Positions 61,511-64,000 of a DNA stretch of 64,000 bases are shown here, in pieces. Every line of letters starts with the position of its first letter. The first letter of the stretch is position 1. The stretch is from Rhexocercosporidium sp. MPI-PUGE-AT-0058 (Eukaryota > Ascomycota > Leotiomycetes > Helotiales): contig JAGTJL010000019.1 in NCBI GenBank assembly GCA_020746875.1, positions 1,178,001 through 1,242,000 on the forward strand, written 5' to 3'. The translations under genes and the position numbers were made by a program. The notes under the pieces are model-generated. The model was not told the origin of the DNA. It did not search any database and worked only from the letters and a program-made list of their open reading frames with translations.

Positions 61511-64000
61511 GAGCAGTGGATAGTGGGGTGAAGACTGATATTTGGCGACTATGTGGTGGCGAGAAGGGAAGGGTGTCGTCCTATTGTGGGAATGTTGGCA
61601 GACCGGCCTAGATGGGGGAAATGGAACGCCATGAGGCCATCTAAACGTGACTACGGTCTGGAGTGGGTAACTAGAAGGATCTCCAGCACGGTGCAGAACA
61701 GGACGTGAGAAATCAGGCAGTTGTGCGGCCTGTTTGGCTGCGGAGGAATCTCCTTCAACCTGCTCACCACACAGCTTTCACGAGACTATGGCCGGTTGCA
61801 CACAATAGGATGGAACTCTTGGATCCGGAGGTCAAGGAATGAGCGGCACTCTAGCTGATTGGAGCGAGGAACCGTTGTATTCGGAGAAGATGAAGGACGC
61901 ATTCAGCATCGTCGATCGGTATAGGACTGCTTTCGGCACTGGATTGCAATGTGCAGGCGAGGCAGTTATATGCAGCGTGAGCAGGGTCCGAACTATCGAG
62001 AAATCCACTGCAGCAGTCGGGATCTCTGAACCCTCTTGAGAATCTGAGCACCAGTATGCTGGGAAGTCACCTGCGATGCACAATAGATCGATTCGGGCGA
62101 GCGCGGAGATGTGAAGGAGGAGGAAGATGGGGCTGAGGCTCTATTGAAATACGGCGGCTGCGGGTCTGGCTGTGGCTGTCATGAAGCATAAAGCAAGTTG
62201 CCAGCGGGCTATTGACGATCACATCGCGGAGCCGGGCAAGCATCGACTTCTTGCTTCTCGAATCATACTTCTTGCCACCGCACCACGGCTACTCTCACCT
62301 ACACGGCTCCTAGTCAAAACTACAACAGCTGTCAATGACCCTAGGCTGGAAAAAGTCAGCTCCGAGGAATAATTTAGGTACTGTCTTCAAACCGTAGGGG
62401 TCGATTGATGTGGGTAAGCTAATTGCAAGCAGTCATCGAGAACAACATCGCCCAAGCCACCACATGCAAGCACACCCCCGAACAGGAATCCTGGGAGGGC
62501 TAGATTGAACCCTTGTTTTGCTCGGCAGCTAAACTGTCCAAGTACCCGTCTCTCCTTGCCATGCTGGCGTTTATTGGAGTCTGGCAAACCCGTACGCGCG
62601 GATACTGGCTCCCAGCACAGTGATTGGAGTAATTCCAAGCTACTCTTCTGCAGATTGATATCGGGATCAGGCCGAAGAAGCGTTTATCATACTTCAACGC
62701 TTCCCCTGTACTGCTGGGCAGTCGCCCGAGACGAGGAACCTCAGTCTCGACCCATTAAAAGTGTCATCCCAGCTCAGATTGCACATGTGGAGAGATATTA
62801 CAACGAAATATTATCGATGGAAACTGTAACCACTATTCCAACCATTCGTACTTATACGTGAGTTTTGCAAGCTCTAAAGGACTTACTAAACCACTGCAGG
62901 AGGGGTGGGGACCACTGAAAGCAAGTCCTTGGGGGGCTCGAACTACCTGAACTGGGCATGATGGCTGCCCGCCTCCCCAATACTACTGACAACATTGTCT
63001 CAAGATTACCTGTCATCTTTGAGAGGCTGTCCAGCGGCGCGGCAACACCTCCGAAACAATTTTGTTATTGGAGCCGGGTCTTGGACCCAGCATCGAGATT
63101 CGGGGGATGGTCCGCCTCCGGCGATGAACCCTTAGAATCAAGATACTGAGGAATGGATCGGTTTGGTAAGGACCAAAAGACGTCGTCGGTGCACGTCGAA
63201 GGCGTCTTATCTGCATCAGGGCTTAAGGGAGGATGTCTTGCCACTTTTCAATCATCGGTACCGCTCTCATCCCTGCATTTTGTGACAAGTTGCTTCCATT
63301 TCCTCTATTTTTCTCGATCACGTGCGCCGCTCGACCTGGGGAAGCGAGGTCTTTGGTAAGCATCTTCGTGCGATGCGAGAGGACGGAAAGGAATCTCCTT
63401 GTGCGAAAGCTCTTCGTTTGTTCCTCAAAATTCCACGCATGAAATTCGAGTTGGAATATCAAAACCAAGAAGGCTTGTTGGACAGTTTAATTATTTTCTG
63501 TTAGCGATACCAAACTTGACGTTAAAATAAGCCAATCAACATTCGCTTGCGAATGCGTCACGGATTTAGAATCCGGTCCATTCACATCATTAGGGAGCAT
63601 CTGATATCGCTTGTGGATTCATTACTTAAAAGCACTGCAACAGAAAAATCTCAATGTTTGCACTTGCTCGTTTCTCATTAGAGAGATGAAAGAAAGTAAA
63701 TACAAACTCCCTGTCAGTTTTTATGTTGCGATTTAAGGATTCTGGTTTTCCTTTCTCCTTCTTCTAGGTTTTGAACGAATGATATGGTTCTCAAAGTAGA
63801 AACCCCTCTCCCACCGAGCTTCATAGTTGATCGCAAGGGGGTTCCCGCGTTAGCTTTCTTCAGTTATTCCAGCGTCACTAGCTCAAGCCTAGTACACTAC
63901 CATACACTGCTGCGCAAAACCCTATTTCTGACAGCCATCTTCGATCCGTGTAAGGCCGATCAACCGACGAAGGCGAAGGCGTGTGGCTGAACTCAAAACG
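61511..64000. other. upstream region of the Zn2Cys6 gene, no gene recognised
   Basis: 2.5 kb to the window edge. Small ORFs (for example 62505-62861 and 63784-63990, both +) have no recognisable domain or splice partner. The region may contain the start of a gene lying beyond the window. Confidence 0.4.

Noticed and set aside
62920..62945. GGGGGGCTCGAACTACC as a tRNA T-arm
   Set aside because: The stem bases do not pair and no acceptor or anticodon arm is found.

Overview
The window is nuclear DNA of a filamentous ascomycete (Pezizomycotina; a leotiomycete-like fungus would fit, but that is only an impression). The support is short introns (mostly 45-95 nt) with GTATGT/GTAAGT donors and CTAAC/CTGAY-type branch sites, fungal gene families (Zn2Cys6 regulators, DUF1996 secreted protein, Ypk1/Gad8 kinase, Ada2), and a 13-kb AT-rich block whose transposons carry the signature of repeat-induced point mutation (RIP). 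Gene models were spliced by hand, and every accepted junction keeps frame and conserved protein sequence.

Left arm (1-16.6 kb): the 3' end of a trans-aconitate-methyltransferase-like gene (+), a myosin essential light chain of the Cdc4/Mlc1 type (+), a STEEP1/UPF0428 protein (-), an M3 metallopeptidase of the thimet oligopeptidase/saccharolysin type (+), a gene-poor stretch of about 4 kb, a secreted DUF1996 protein (-) and an MFS transporter (+).

Decay zone (16.7-22.7 kb): a dead flavin monooxygenase relic (-) lies head-to-head with an apparently intact Zn2Cys6 regulator (+), next to the MFS transporter. This looks like the remains of a small regulated metabolic module. A frameshifted coding remnant follows at the edge of the AT-rich block.

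AT-rich RIP block (about 22.7-35.8 kb): a complete Ty3/gypsy chromovirus (24392-35545) with two 258-bp LTRs and an identical 5-bp target duplication. It is interrupted between protease and reverse transcriptase by a 3.5-kb pogo/Fot1-like DNA transposon with long inverted repeats and a TA target duplication. Both are riddled with stops and have lost catalytic Asp codons by G-to-A change. The host sequence on either side is also RIP-damaged.

Right arm (35.9-64 kb): an unrecognised 325-aa protein (+), a type-I secretory-pathway membrane protein (-), then the most unusual locus: a fungal STAND-type N-terminal domain plus TPR-like repeats fused to a C-terminal Rho-family GTPase domain (40486-43145, +). 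The GTPase carries Val at the position of Rho Gly12 and His at the position of Gln61, and the gene is broken by one TAG that a CpA-to-TpA change would explain. Housekeeping genes follow: glucose-6-phosphate isomerase (-), the TORC2-effector kinase Ypk1/Gad8 (-) divergent from the SAGA subunit Ada2 (+), a 4-kb gene-free stretch, and a second Zn2Cys6 regulator (-).
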